Positions 52,063 to 61,410 of a stretch of DNA of 64,000 nt are shown here, one piece after another. The stretch is taken from positions 186,001 to 250,000 of the forward strand of contig NZ_JBPPLY010000002.1 of assembly GCF_051535215.1 (NCBI RefSeq). The letters run 5' to 3'. This stretch comes from Nitrobacter sp051535215 (GTDB lineage Bacteria > Pseudomonadota > Alphaproteobacteria > Rhizobiales > Xanthobacteraceae). Within the stretch, counting starts at the first letter, position 1. The number at the start of each line of letters is the position of its first letter. Below the pieces are notes generated by a model, which saw nothing but the letters and a program-made list of their open reading frames with translations, did no database searches and was not told the DNA's origin. Made by a program: the position numbers and the translations under genes.

Positions 52063-54324
52063 CTAGCGCCGATAGATCTGGCGACGGCGGTCCTCGACCT
52101 GGGGAGGAGGATTCTGAAACCCGAACAGCCGTTCGAAGAACGAGGGGCCGCTGCTCGTGAAACCACCGCCAAACCCGCCGTTGTCATTGAGGGCCACGCC
52201 TTGCGGGATATCCCCTTTCGGACGGGAATAGTTCGGCTGGGCATGCGCGATTACCGCTTCAAGGTCACGGCCCTTGGCGTTGCGGAGCAGCGCCAGCATC
52301 GTGGAGTCACGGCCGTAGACGTCAGGGCGAATCTGTAGTTTGCCGGCGCTGTCCACGAACGCGGTCTGATAGGTGATGTTGACCGGAATCGGGGTCGGAA
52401 ATTTGATGTCGAACTCGTTCCGGCCGTACATGCTCCGGATCTTCTCCGGAGTGTAGTGGTCCTGCGGGAGGGCGATGTTGAGCAGCGTCGCGGCATACTG
52501 GTCAGGGTTCTGCACCCGCATGCAGCCATGGCTGAAAGCGCGCGTCTCCTTGGCGAACAGATATTTGTCCGGCGTATCATGCTGATACACCAGAAACTTG
52601 TTCGGGAAATTGAATCGGATGCGGCCCAGCGCATTGCGCTCGCCCGGCGGCTGCGAAATGTGGATGCCGCCGCTGCGGTCCCGCTCGAGCTTGAGACCCA
52701 TGCGCTCCAGCACAGTCGGGTCCTGCTGCAAGGCAGGCAGGTATTCCTTGTAGATAATCGACGGCGGCACGTTCCAGGTCGGATTGACGGTGATGTACTT
52801 CATCGTTTCCGTCAAAAGCGGCGTGGCGTGAATTCCCGGCTTGCCGACGACAACGCGGGTGCTCCAGACCTGCGCGCCGTGCTGCATCACCTTGAGCGAG
52901 TAGTCCGGAATGTTCAGGATGGCGTAAGCGTTGCCGAGCGACGGCGCGCCAAGTTCGCGCGGCAACCAGCGCCAGCGCTCCATGTTGACGATGATGGTGT
53001 CGATCTGACGATCCTTCTTCACGCCGTTCAGGGCGCGAAGAGTGTTGTTGCCAAGAACACCGTCGGGCTTGAGGTGACTGCGTGCCTGGAAAGCCTCCAC
53101 GGCGGCGGCGACATCGGCATCATACCGGGTATCGTCGGCATTTTCAGCGACGCCCAGTCTGGCGCGAATCTGCGGTACGCGGGGATCCTCCATCACGGCA
53201 TTCTTGCGGAATACGAGACTTGGGCCCTCGGCAATTTCGATCACAGGGCCTTCCGACGCCTTTCGGAGCTCGGCCAGCTTCTGCTTCAACTCCCGATAGA
53301 GCTTGTGCGGCGGATTGTAGCCGTCGAGCGCTGCGGAGGCATCCTTCGCCGTAGTGACGTTCGTCAGAACCTGCTCGGGATCGATCGGATGCTCGGGATA
53401 CTGGATATCGGCGCTGACCTGCGACCAGTGCATCCGGCCGCTCTGGGCCTGGCGGGCGTAGTCCATCATGCTCGCGGTCAGCTTGAGGTCGGCTTCGGCG
53501 ACCTGATCCGGCGAGGTCGCTTCGGCAAAATTCGGCACCGGATAGTCGGCGGGATCGAGGCCATCGGCCGCGGCGTCCTTCAGACGCGCGATTACACCCT
53601 TGGCCTGTGCCGTCAAAGCGCCGCCCCCGGTCCATATCGGGGCATAGCTTCGCTCCGTGTAGAATTTTTCGATCGCGGTCCGCTCTGCCTTGCGATCGAA
53701 GAATTTTGCGGCCTTCGTATCGAGCAGTTCATGCAGCTTCTCGGCCGCGGGTTGATCCGCAACGGGGACGTTGCTCGCGGCCTTCACCGGCTCGCTGGCG
53801 GTCGATCGAGCGGTCTCGGCGGGAGGCGCGGCGGTTGGACTGACCGTTGCGGTCGCATCTTTCTTCGCGTCGTCCGTTTTGGTCTCTGCCTTGGCGCCCT
53901 CTGCGGGCGGGGTCAGGGCGTCGGCAGGCTTGGCCTCCGCCTTCGTTTCGGAAGCCTTCGCGTCAGAGGCCTTCGTCTCGGCGGACGGCGCCGCGGTCGA
54001 GGCCGCCGCGGAGTCTGCGGCGTTCGATTTCGTCTCTGCCGGCGGAGTATGCGTATCGGCGGCTTTGTTGTCAGCCGGTTTCGATGTGCTGACGAGGGGC
54101 GGAGCAGGCGGCACGTCGTTCATCTTGAAATCGGCTGCGGTGGGCGGCGGAACGTTCGCCGGCTCCGGCGTCGGCACAGCGGCATCGATTGCGAGTTCGG
54201 CGGGACTCTTCTTCGCGGTGTCCGTCTGGGCGGATGCTGCCGTTGTCGAGACTGTCAGAAAAGCGGCTGCAAGGGCCATCAGGAACCGGTCGAAACCGGT
54301 CCGGTTAGTCGAGTAGTCCCGCAT
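52063..54324 (-). CDS. L,D-transpeptidase (YcbB/LdtD-like) with a long disordered N-terminus
   Basis: About 753 residues from ATG 54324. A signal peptide (FLMALAAAFLTVSTTAASAQ) is followed by a roughly 180-residue Ala/Lys/Glu/Pro-rich linker. Then comes a scaffold domain (FFDRKAERTAIEKFYTERSYAPIW), a peptidoglycan-binding motif (DDTRYDADVAAAVEAFQARSHLKPDGVLGNNTLRALN), and the YkuD catalytic domain with the SHGCMRVQNP cysteine motif near residue 600. It forms 3-3 peptidoglycan cross-links, or lipoprotein linkages, in the periplasm. It ends in a Gly/Phe-rich tail. Confidence 0.93.
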   Translation of the reverse strand: MRDYSTNRTGFDRFLMALAAAFLTVSTTAASAQTDTAKKSPAELAIDAAVPTPEPANVPPPTAADFKMNDVPPAPPLVSTSKPADNKAADTHTPPAETKSNAADSAAASTAAPSAETKASDAKASETKAEAKPADALTPPAEGAKAETKTDDAKKDATATVSPTAAPPAETARSTASEPVKAASNVPVADQPAAEKLHELLDTKAAKFFDRKAERTAIEKFYTERSYAPIWTGGGALTAQAKGVIARLKDAAADGLDPADYPVPNFAEATSPDQVAEADLKLTASMMDYARQAQSGRMHWSQVSADIQYPEHPIDPEQVLTNVTTAKDASAALDGYNPPHKLYRELKQKLAELRKASEGPVIEIAEGPSLVFRKNAVMEDPRVPQIRARLGVAENADDTRYDADVAAAVEAFQARSHLKPDGVLGNNTLRALNGVKKDRQIDTIIVNMERWRWLPRELGAPSLGNAYAILNIPDYSLKVMQHGAQVWSTRVVVGKPGIHATPLLTETMKYITVNPTWNVPPSIIYKEYLPALQQDPTVLERMGLKLERDRSGGIHISQPPGERNALGRIRFNFPNKFLVYQHDTPDKYLFAKETRAFSHGCMRVQNPDQYAATLLNIALPQDHYTPEKIRSMYGRNEFDIKFPTPIPVNITYQTAFVDSAGKLQIRPDVYGRDSTMLALLRNAKGRDLEAVIAHAQPNYSRPKGDIPQGVALNDNGGFGGGFTSSGPSFFERLFGFQNPPPQVEDRRRQIYRR

Positions 54325-54646
54325 TCTCAGCACCCCTTGGGTGAAACTGTCCCGACCTGGAACAATTTTCCGATGATTTCGTCCAACGTTCGCCACGACT
54401 TGATCTTGATTGGCGATTCACGTTCATGCACGGACGTTACACGCGCCCGATTCGGGCAGCCAGCGCCGCAGAGGCAACTCACGACAAACTGACCTTAAAA
54501 ATAGGCTGTTTGCAACGCGGCACGCCTTTTTCAAGGTGTTTTCCGTCAGTCTGTCACCGCGCCGCAACGGTTCACGTCCGCGACGTTTTTTTCTCCCTGC
54601 GGCTCGCAATCGGTCGACCTCTACCCTGCGAACGCAAGGAAGCCCG
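54325..54646. other. 322-base gap between the NtrC-type gene and the transpeptidase gene
   Basis: No gene was recognised. It should contain the L,D-transpeptidase promoter on the minus strand. No perfect hairpin was seen after the NtrC-type gene. Confidence 0.45.
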
Positions 54647-56119
54647 TTACTGTTCCTCGTTCGCCGCCATGTCATCGAGCTTGCGGTAGAGTGTGGACCG
54701 GCCGATTTTCAACCGTCGCGCCACTTCGGACATCTGCCCCCGGTAATGTGAAATCGCGAAGCGGATGATGTCGGCCTCCAACTCTTCCAACGGGCGCATT
54801 TCGCCATGCGCCAGCATCGGGAGGCTGCCTGCATCGGGGAGAGGCGGAACGATCGGTACTTCACTACCGGGTATCACGTTGTGCGCCATCCGCGGAAGCA
54901 CCGCGTCCATGACCAGGGGTTCGTCTGTTTCGGCCAAAGGCTGCGCGCCGATCAGCGGAAAATCCGCGAGGCCTAGCTGTTCGCCCTCGCTCATGACCAC
55001 CGCGCGATAGACCGCGTTTTCGAGCTGGCGGATGTTTCCGGGCCAGTTGAGTTGCGACAGTCCCGCCATTGCCTCGCCGCTGATGCCAGCGATTGTCCGG
55101 TTTTCCTCGGCACAGAAACGCGCGAGAAAATGCCGCAGCAGGTTGGGGATGTCGTCGCGCCGCATCCGAAGCGGCGGGATCGTCAGCGGCAGCACGTGCA
55201 GGCGATAGAACAGATCTTCCCTGAATTCCCCGGCCTTGACGCGTTCGAGCAGTCGCCTGTTGGTGGCCGAGATGATGCGGACGTCGACCTTGACCGGCTT
55301 GCGGCCGCCGACCGCTTCCACCGCGCCCTCCTGCAGCGCGCGCAGCAGTTTCACCTGCGCTGTCAGCGGCAGTTCGCTGACCTCGTCGAGGAACAGCGTG
55401 CCGCCGGAGGCTTCGACGAACTTGCCGGCGTGGCGCTCGGTCGCGCCGGTGAACGATCCCTTCTCGTGGCCGAACAGGATCGACTCCACGAGATTGTCGG
55501 GAATGGCGCCGCAGTTCACGGCGACGAATGGTTTCGTGCTGCGATCGCTGGTGCCGTGGATCGCGCGCGCGAACAGTTCCTTGCCGACGCCGGATTCACC
55601 CTCGATCAGCACCGGGATCGATGAACTTGCGGCCTTTTTCGCCGCTTTCATCACGTTGGCCATGGTTTCGCTGCGCGTGATGATGTCGGCGAAGGTAAGG
55701 CGTCCTTCGCGGCTGTGGCGGACCCTCCGCAATTCGCTTTTCAGCGCGCTGGCATTGAGCGCATTGCGCAACGAGACCTGCAGCCGCTCGATGCCGACCG
55801 GCTTGATCACGAAGTCATGGGCGCCCGCGCGCATCGCCGAAACCACGTTGTCGATGCCGCCATGGGCGGTCTGGACGATGACGGGGACATTGATGTCGGC
55901 TTCGCGGATTTTCGCCAACACGCCCATGCCGTCGAGGCCGGGCATCACAAGATCGAGGACAAGGGCATCGATGACGGGGCCATCGGCAGCCATCAGCGCG
56001 GCGATTGCCGCATCGCCGCCCTCGACCACGATCGCCTCATAGCCCGACCGCCGCACCATGTTTTCGACGAGCCGGCGCTGGACCGCGTCGTCGTCTGCGA
56101 TCAAAATGGTGGCAGTCAT
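54647..56119 (-). CDS. sigma-54-dependent NtrC-type response regulator
   Basis: 490 residues. The receiver domain (TILIADDDAVQRRLVENMV, phosphorylatable Asp in DALVLDLVMPGLDG, Lys in FVIKPVG) leads to an AAA+ domain with Walker A GESGVGKE, the sigma-54 contact motif GSFTGA (in place of GAFTGA), Walker B GGTLFLDEV and the arginine-rich LRMRRDDI. The C-terminal Fis-type HTH reads EVARRLKIGRSTLYRKLDDM. No sensor kinase gene is adjacent. The GSFTGA variant is tolerated in the family. Confidence 0.95.
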   Translation of the reverse strand: MTATILIADDDAVQRRLVENMVRRSGYEAIVVEGGDAAIAALMAADGPVIDALVLDLVMPGLDGMGVLAKIREADINVPVIVQTAHGGIDNVVSAMRAGAHDFVIKPVGIERLQVSLRNALNASALKSELRRVRHSREGRLTFADIITRSETMANVMKAAKKAASSSIPVLIEGESGVGKELFARAIHGTSDRSTKPFVAVNCGAIPDNLVESILFGHEKGSFTGATERHAGKFVEASGGTLFLDEVSELPLTAQVKLLRALQEGAVEAVGGRKPVKVDVRIISATNRRLLERVKAGEFREDLFYRLHVLPLTIPPLRMRRDDIPNLLRHFLARFCAEENRTIAGISGEAMAGLSQLNWPGNIRQLENAVYRAVVMSEGEQLGLADFPLIGAQPLAETDEPLVMDAVLPRMAHNVIPGSEVPIVPPLPDAGSLPMLAHGEMRPLEELEADIIRFAISHYRGQMSEVARRLKIGRSTLYRKLDDMAANEEQ

Positions 56120-56265
56120 GGCATTCCCCGCACGCTACAACTATCTGTACCGAATCGAGGCACACTGGCGGACGCTGATTAATGCGCTCTTAAGGTTTGC
56201 CGCGCCGTCGTCGTGCAACAGTTTTTCTTCCTGCCCGGAACCGAAAAAGAAAGTCTGGATCGATA

Positions 56266-58146
56266 ATGGCTTCGCGTTCTTCCTCCGCCTCCCGCAAATC
56301 CGTCTCCGCCCGCAAGCCCGCCTCTCATCGCAAACCCGCCGCCACGAAAAGGGCCGTCGCGAAACCCGACGCGGGACGCCTGCCGGAATGGAATCTCGCA
56401 GATCTCTATGCCGGCATCGATGCGCCCGAGGTGACGCGCGATCTCGACAGGGTCGATGCGGACTGCAAGGCGTTCGAGGCCGACTACAAGGGCAAGCTCG
56501 CGACGGAAACGGCCAAGCCCGATGGGGGCACGTGGCTGGCCGAAGCCGTGCGGCGCTATGAGGCGATCGACGATCTCGCGGGCCGGCTCGGCTCGTATGC
56601 GGGGCTGATCCATGCCGGCGACAGCGTCGATCCCGCGATCTCGAAATTCTACGGCGACATCTCCGAGCGTCTGACGGCGGCCTCGGTGCATCTCCTGTTC
56701 TTCGCGCTCGAACTCAACCGCATCGACGACGATGTGATCGAGCGCGCCATGCAGGCGCCGGAGCTTGGGCATTATCGCCCGTGGATCGAGGACAGCCGCA
56801 AGGACAAGCCGTATCAACTGGAAGACCGGGTCGAAAAGCTCTTCCATGAAAAGTCGCAGACCGGTTACTCCGCATGGAACAGGCTGTTCGACCAGACCAT
56901 TGCGGGCTTGCGCTTCAAGGTCGGAGCCAAGGAGCTTGCGATCGAACCGACGCTCAACCTGTTGCAGGATCGCTCGCCCGAAAAGCGCAAGGCCGCCGGT
57001 CAGGCGCTGGCGAAGACGTTCAAGACCAACGAGCGAACTTTCGCGCTCATCACCAACACGCTCGCCAAGGACAAGGATATCTCGGACCGCTGGCGCGGCT
57101 TTCAGGACGTCGCGGATTCGCGCCACCTGAACAATCGCGTTGAGCGCGAGGTGGTGGACGCGCTGGTGGCTTCGGTGCGTGCGGCCTATCCGCGGCTGTC
57201 GCATCGTTACTACATGCTGAAGGCGCGCTGGTTCAAAAAGAAGAAGCTCGCGCATTGGGACCGCAACGCTCCGCTGCCGTTCGCCGCCACCGGCGTCATT
57301 CCGTGGAGCGACGCGCGCAAGATGGTGTTGACGGCTTACGGCGATTTCTCGGCCGAGATGGCCGGCATCGCGGAACGCTTCTTCACCGACCGCTGGATCG
57401 ACGCGCCGGTGCGTCCCGGCAAGGCGCCGGGCGCGTTCTCGCATCCGACCACGCCGTCGGCGCACCCCTACGTTTTGATGAACTATCAGGGCAAGCCGCG
57501 CGACGTGATGACGCTCGCCCATGAACTCGGTCACGGCGTGCATCAGGTGCTGGCGGCGAAGCAGGGAGCGCTGATGGCGCCGACGCCGCTGACGCTTGCG
57601 GAGACGGCGAGCGTGTTCGGCGAGATGCTGACCTTCAAGCGGCTGCTGGCGCAAACGAAGAATGCGAAGCAGCGGCAGGCGCTGCTCGCCGGCAAGGTCG
57701 AGGACATGATCAACACCGTGGTGCGGCAGATCGCGTTCTATACTTTCGAGCGCGCTGTCCATACCGAGCGAAAGAACGGGGAGCTGACGGCCGAGCGCAT
57801 CGGCCAGCTCTGGCTCAGCGTGCAGGGCGAAAGCCTTGGCCCCGCGATCGAGATCAAGCCGGGCTATGAGACGTTCTGGATGTACATCCCGCACTTCATC
57901 CATTCGCCGTTCTACGTCTACGCCTATGCGTTCGGGGACTGCCTCGTGAACTCGCTTTACGCCGTCTATGAGCACGCGACCGAAGGCTTCGCCGAGCGCT
58001 ATCTGGCGATGCTCGCCGCCGGCGGCACCAAGCATTATTCCGAACTGCTGAAGCCTTTCGGGCTCGACGCCAGGGATCCCACGTTCTGGGATGGCGGATT
58101 GTCGGTCATCGCCGGAATGATCGATGAGTTGGAAGCGATGGGATAG
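56266..58146 (+). CDS. M3-family oligoendopeptidase (PepF-like)
   Basis: About 626 residues from ATG 56266. The first 30 residues are basic and Ser/Lys-rich. The oligoendopeptidase fold follows, beginning LPEWNLADLYAGID. The zinc motif is HELGH in TLAHELGHGVHQVLAA, with the downstream glutamate in TPLTLAETASVFGEML. The C-terminal half includes HFIHSPFYVYAYAFGD. It degrades oligopeptides in the cytoplasm. An earlier in-frame start at 56197 is less likely. Confidence 0.93.
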   Translation: MASRSSSASRKSVSARKPASHRKPAATKRAVAKPDAGRLPEWNLADLYAGIDAPEVTRDLDRVDADCKAFEADYKGKLATETAKPDGGTWLAEAVRRYEAIDDLAGRLGSYAGLIHAGDSVDPAISKFYGDISERLTAASVHLLFFALELNRIDDDVIERAMQAPELGHYRPWIEDSRKDKPYQLEDRVEKLFHEKSQTGYSAWNRLFDQTIAGLRFKVGAKELAIEPTLNLLQDRSPEKRKAAGQALAKTFKTNERTFALITNTLAKDKDISDRWRGFQDVADSRHLNNRVEREVVDALVASVRAAYPRLSHRYYMLKARWFKKKKLAHWDRNAPLPFAATGVIPWSDARKMVLTAYGDFSAEMAGIAERFFTDRWIDAPVRPGKAPGAFSHPTTPSAHPYVLMNYQGKPRDVMTLAHELGHGVHQVLAAKQGALMAPTPLTLAETASVFGEMLTFKRLLAQTKNAKQRQALLAGKVEDMINTVVRQIAFYTFERAVHTERKNGELTAERIGQLWLSVQGESLGPAIEIKPGYETFWMYIPHFIHSPFYVYAYAFGDCLVNSLYAVYEHATEGFAERYLAMLAAGGTKHYSELLKPFGLDARDPTFWDGGLSVIAGMIDELEAMG

Positions 58147-58273
58147 GCGTCAGACTTAAAGATAGGCGTGTCAGGCGGTCGGACGTTCGCGTGAACCAGC
58201 GTCGCTGCGGTCGATGTCGGCGGCGTCGTGCTTTAAGAATAAAGTCCTAATTATCTTGATAACGCCCGACGGG

Positions 58274-58561
58274 ATGGAGTTTCCCCTACGTATGGCGCAC
58301 CTAATGCCTAAGATTTGCGACATGAAGGGAGTCCGGGAATACATGGAGGGAGACCTCGTGGAGCTTTGGCGCGATGATGACACGGGCCGTCTCGTGATTC
58401 GTGCGCGCAATGAGTGTGGAAACAACTCAACCACAGTGGACCTATTCGACATCCTGGACTGGATGTCAGTTGGTCCTAATAAGCGGGTGCTGGAAAGTGC
58501 TGCCGGGGGCAGAGATGAATCCGATCGAAGCGCTCCTTCAAGAAATCGAGAAGGCAATTAA
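58274..58561 (+). CDS. small hypothetical protein in an accessory patch
   Basis: About 95 residues. The sequence MEFPLRMAHLMPKICDMKGV then YMEGDLVELWRDDDTGRLVIRARNECGNNSTTVDLFDILDWM looks like a small beta-rich domain, and the WRDDDTGRLVIRA strand pair is convincing. The start is uncertain (ATG 58214, 58274 or 58343), and none has a strong ribosome site. It overlaps the next gene by 47 bases in another frame. Function unknown. Confidence 0.5.
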   Translation: MEFPLRMAHLMPKICDMKGVREYMEGDLVELWRDDDTGRLVIRARNECGNNSTTVDLFDILDWMSVGPNKRVLESAAGGRDESDRSAPSRNREGN

Positions 58562-59018
58562 TGCAGAATTGTACTATCTGGCGCTTCTCTTAACCCTGAC
58601 CTTGCCTGATGTCTGTACGGCACTGGAACAACCGAATGGACGAACAGACGGCGGCAAACTGTATAAGCTCTGGTACAAGGCAAACATTTTCGACCTGATT
58701 GGCGGCCTCAGTCCTGAGGAGGCATTTGAGCTAAGATGCACTGTTGTTCACCAAAGCAGCGCTCAAGCTTCCGGCGCGAGGTCATATGGACGAATTATTT
58801 TCACCATGAAGGGACCATTTCGCGTCGACAGCATGGTCTTAAACGGAGCTATGACATTTGACTTGGCAATGTTTTGCGAGCGTTGGATAGGGGCTGTTCG
58901 GATTTGGATTGAGAAAAGCAAAACCAATCCGATTGTGCAGGGCCATTTGCCCAACTTGTTGCAGGTCAGACCTCAGGGCTTGAGCCCTTACATCGTTGGA
59001 ACGCCAATAATAGCTTAG
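58515..59018 (+). CDS. hypothetical protein, 167 residues
   Basis: Starts at ATG 58515 (MNPIEALLQEIEKAINAELY), with GGGGGCAGAG upstream. Helical N-terminus, then LTLTLPDVCTALEQPNGRTDGGKLYKLWYKANIF, LSPEEAFELRCTVVHQSSAQASG and a hydrophobic FDLAMFCERWIGAVRIWIEKSK helix. The RCTVVHQSSA stretch resembles small proteins of unknown function found near mobile elements. Base composition is visibly less GC-rich than in neighbouring core genes. Confidence 0.65.
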   Translation: MNPIEALLQEIEKAINAELYYLALLLTLTLPDVCTALEQPNGRTDGGKLYKLWYKANIFDLIGGLSPEEAFELRCTVVHQSSAQASGARSYGRIIFTMKGPFRVDSMVLNGAMTFDLAMFCERWIGAVRIWIEKSKTNPIVQGHLPNLLQVRPQGLSPYIVGTPIIA

Positions 59019-59027
59019 GCGGAATAG

Positions 59028-59204
59028 ATGTCTCGGAAAGCTGATGAATATAGCGAACAAGAGACGCAACAGCGATTCCTCGGTTCGCTAAAGGCCGCGC
59101 TAAACACGCCGCCCAAACCGCTCAAGAGCATGCCCAAAAAGGGCGTCCCGGCACAATCGAAAAAGGGTACAATCAGGAAATCCAAGATTCGGAGGCCGGT
59201 ATGA
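59028..59204 (+). CDS. 58-residue basic hypothetical protein
   Basis: MSRKADEYSEQETQQRFLGS begins the protein, then LKAALNTPPKPLKSMPKKGV and a Lys-rich tail. Small proteins of this kind (a helical N-terminus followed by PPKPLK and a basic tail) are frequent in phage-like or accessory regions of rhizobial genomes. Its ribosome site is weak. The stop overlaps the next start (ATGA). Confidence 0.6.
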   Translation: MSRKADEYSEQETQQRFLGSLKAALNTPPKPLKSMPKKGVPAQSKKGTIRKSKIRRPV

Positions 59205-59392
59205 ATTCGATTGAAACCGCACCGCGCGATGGTCGCTTTGTCGCCGTTTCGACAGGAACTGGAAATTTGTCGTTCGCGTATTTCGAAAATGGCGTTTGGA
59301 TCGCGCCCCAAATCGTCGGAAAACCAGAACTGGGATCGGCGGTAATCGATCCAATCTGGTGGCTCGATATACCAGTGCCATCCCGCCATTAA
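59201..59392 (+). CDS. 63-residue hypothetical protein
   Basis: MNSIETAPRDGRFVAVSTGT leads into FAYFENGVWIAPQIVGKPEL and an IDPIWWLDIP ending. The N-terminus I-T/E-APRDG with WW near the end matches a common small accessory protein in Bradyrhizobium-like genomes. Its ATG overlaps the preceding stop. Function unknown. Confidence 0.6.
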   Translation: MNSIETAPRDGRFVAVSTGTGNLSFAYFENGVWIAPQIVGKPELGSAVIDPIWWLDIPVPSRH

Positions 59393-59394
59393 AA

Positions 59395-59424
59395 AATCGC
59401 CCCGGACGGCTATCCGAGGCGATT
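59395..59424. terminator. hairpin terminator, possibly bidirectional
   Basis: AATCGCC pairs with GGCGATT, extended by CGGA/TCCG around a six-base loop. It starts two bases after the stop of the 63-residue gene and is followed by AATATTCT. A short A run precedes it, so it could also serve the opposite strand. Confidence 0.65.
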
Positions 59425-59490
59425 AATATTCTAAGACGCTCTGCAGCGCTTATCTCGTAACCAGATTACGCGATCAGGAGGCGCTTGTCA

Positions 59491-59883
59491 TCATGATCTA
59501 CCCATCGAACGCACGGCATCAAAGTGAGTCATCACTATGCCGATGACCGTCGCGATAATCGAAATGATTGCTATCGCAAGTGCGATAGTAGCCCTTGCGT
59601 TTGCGCGCTCTGCGGCAGTCGCCTGTCGTTCAGCAGCCGCAGAAGCACGCTCAGCCGCAGCGGCGGCGCGTTCCGCTGCTTTTGAGGCCGAACGAGCTAT
59701 TTCTATTTGTTCTGCTTGGGAAGATTCGCTCAAGCGGCGTTCTTCTTTGTCTTTGGAGGCGAGCCATTCAGTAACCCAGCCGAAATTCCATCCAGAAGGA
59801 AGTCCGCCGCTAGCCATGAGCGTGCGCACTTGATTTGGACCAAGTTCTTCGAGACGCGCGATAATGTCATCAGAAAGCGGCAT
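59491..59883 (-). CDS. hypothetical membrane protein with Ala-rich coiled coil
   Basis: About 130 residues from ATG 59883 (MPLSDDIIARLEELGPNQVR). A middle coiled coil rich in Ala, Glu and Arg (AAERAAAAAERASAAAERQA) leads into one C-terminal membrane helix (ATIALAIAIISIIATVIGIVMTHF). The N-terminal part (ASGGLPSGWNFGWVTEWLASKD) is typical of small membrane-anchored proteins in accessory regions. The function is unknown. It lies next to the IS1595-type element. Confidence 0.6.
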   Translation of the reverse strand: MPLSDDIIARLEELGPNQVRTLMASGGLPSGWNFGWVTEWLASKDKEERRLSESSQAEQIEIARSASKAAERAAAAAERASAAAERQATAAERANARATIALAIAIISIIATVIGIVMTHFDAVRSMGRS

Positions 59884-59942
59884 CTGAGGTTCGCTCCTAG
59901 TTTGCTTGGCAGCTTCTAGGATAGCGACGGCGGGGGTGAGCG

Positions 59943-60170
59943 TCACGGCTCATCCCCGTCTCCGAACGGCAATTCAAGCTGGACAGGTGCGCGCAATCGG
60001 GACGGCAATAGCCGCCAGCGGCGCGCGGCTCGGATCACGACATACCGGAAATCCGGCTCAGTGAGTTTGATGATAGGTGAGTCGCTTGCCTTCGATGCCT
60101 TTGATTGCGGCTTTGGTGCGGTCGATATCTGAATAGCCGAGGCCAACGCGATGATTGTAGCGGAAGTCAA
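59943..60170 (-). CDS. short open frame at the end of the IS1595-type transposase
   Basis: Up to 75 residues ending RWRLLPSRLRAPVQLELPFGDGDEP. The upstream half overlaps the transposase in another frame and may not be translated, so the start is uncertain. Basic Arg/Leu/Pro tails like this are seen in small ORFs after IS1595 transposases in related genomes, as far as I recall. Low confidence that it is a real gene. Confidence 0.35.
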   Translation of the reverse strand: MTSATIIALASAIQISTAPKPQSKASKASDSPIIKLTEPDFRYVVIRAARRWRLLPSRLRAPVQLELPFGDGDEP

Positions 60171-61000
60171 ATTCCGCCAGATAGCGGTGAAGGTGCTTCT
60201 CTTTGCAGTGCTGGTAGACTCCGCGCATCCCGCGCTTGAAGATCGAGAATGATCCCTGTGTTGGTGTGGACGTCGCCCCGCGCATATTCCTTCGCGCCGT
60301 GCTTCACGGTTTCATGGGAGGCGAAGTGCTGGCCTGCACCGAAATAGAGGCGGCTTTCATCGGTGAATAGCCGCGCTTCCTTGGCAACATTCTCCAAAAC
60401 TATTTTGGAGACGGTTTCCTTGTCAGCAACCGCGATATGGAATGACCGGAGATTGCCACCGCGCTCAACCAGCGCCACGATAGCGCGCTTGTGGCGCGGA
60501 CCGCGATTTCCCTTCTGGTAGGGGCGCCCCTGACGCTGTGGAGAAATCCGCTTCTCGGCGGTCGGACCGAAGTAGGTTTCATCAGCCTCGACAATGCCGG
60601 AGCCATCCGGTCCGCCCATCGGAGCAAAGCCACCGTCCCGCATGGCTTCCCGAATGCGGTGGCACATGAACCAAGCCGACTGGTAGGTGATGCCGAGAGC
60701 CCGGTGAAGCTGATGGGCGCTGACGCCCTTCTTGCTGGCGTTCATCAGATAAAAGCCCATCAGCCACTTGTGCAGCGGGATTTTGGATCGCTCCAAGACC
60801 GTGCCCGTCGTGCAGGTGAAGTCCATCCGGCAATCGGCCTCCGCGCACCGATAGCGGCCCGGACGCCCCTTGATCGGGTAGGCATGATTCACGGTGCCGC
60901 AATGGGAACAAACCGGGCCGGTCGGCCAGCGGATACTTTCGATCAATTCGCGGGCATCGGTCTCGTTGGAAAAGTGCGGGGCGGCAAAGGCGCTGGACAT
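60058..61000 (-). pseudogene. IS1595-family transposase, frameshifted
   Basis: The first frame (61000 to about 60256) has an N-terminal zinc ribbon (CSHCGTVNHAYPIKGRPGRYRCAEADC), a helix-turn-helix region (KKGVSAHQLHRALGITYQSAWFMCHRIREAM) and the first catalytic Asp in VEADETYFG, then FTDESRLYFG. After DVHTNT the frame is lost, and the true continuation (GSFSIFKRGMRGVYQHC to GKRLTYHQTH) is in another frame ending at 60058. A two-base deletion explains it and removes the region of the third catalytic residue. The terminal inverted repeats were not located. Confidence 0.88.
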
Positions 61001-61410
61001 TGGTAAATCCTCAATTCAATGAGGAAATACTAGGCTTTGCAGGTTGTGGCGTCAACTAGATAATTGGGAATAAGGTCCTATGAATGCAACGGGCGGGGCC
61101 CGTGGCAAAACGGCACAGGGCAGGGGACTTAGAGGCCCCGATTGCGCGACCGTAATCAACCGGCAAGGCGGCGTTTGGACGCCATTTCCGCGTCTAGATC
61201 GCCATACGACGGCGATTTTCCGTCAAACGGCCGGTGTGGGGGCGCGAACTGAGCGTAAAACCGGGCAATTGCGGGCTCCCTCGCTTATTTTTCTTCCTTT
61301 TGTACATAAAAGAACAATGACTTCGCCGAGGCGGCCGCCATACCGTTGCTCTGTCCTTCCGATTGCGCTAATTCCTCACGGGCAATATCAACCCTGGCTG
61401 GAGACTCGAC
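61001..61410. other. 410-base gap between the IS remnant and the transhydrogenase region
   Basis: No gene was recognised. A GC-rich block near 61090 and an AT-rich block near 61290-61320 are present. The right end probably holds the promoter of the COX4-like and pnt genes. The outer end of the IS element should lie near 61000-61080 but could not be defined. Confidence 0.45.

Noticed and set aside
52456..54492. 678-codon plus-strand open frame opposite the L,D-transpeptidase gene
   Set aside because: Antisense shadow; the minus strand carries a clear YkuD protein with the SHGCMRV motif.
56179..58035. 618-codon minus-strand frame opposite the M3 peptidase gene
   Set aside because: Antisense shadow rich in Arg and His; the peptidase with HELGH is on the plus strand.
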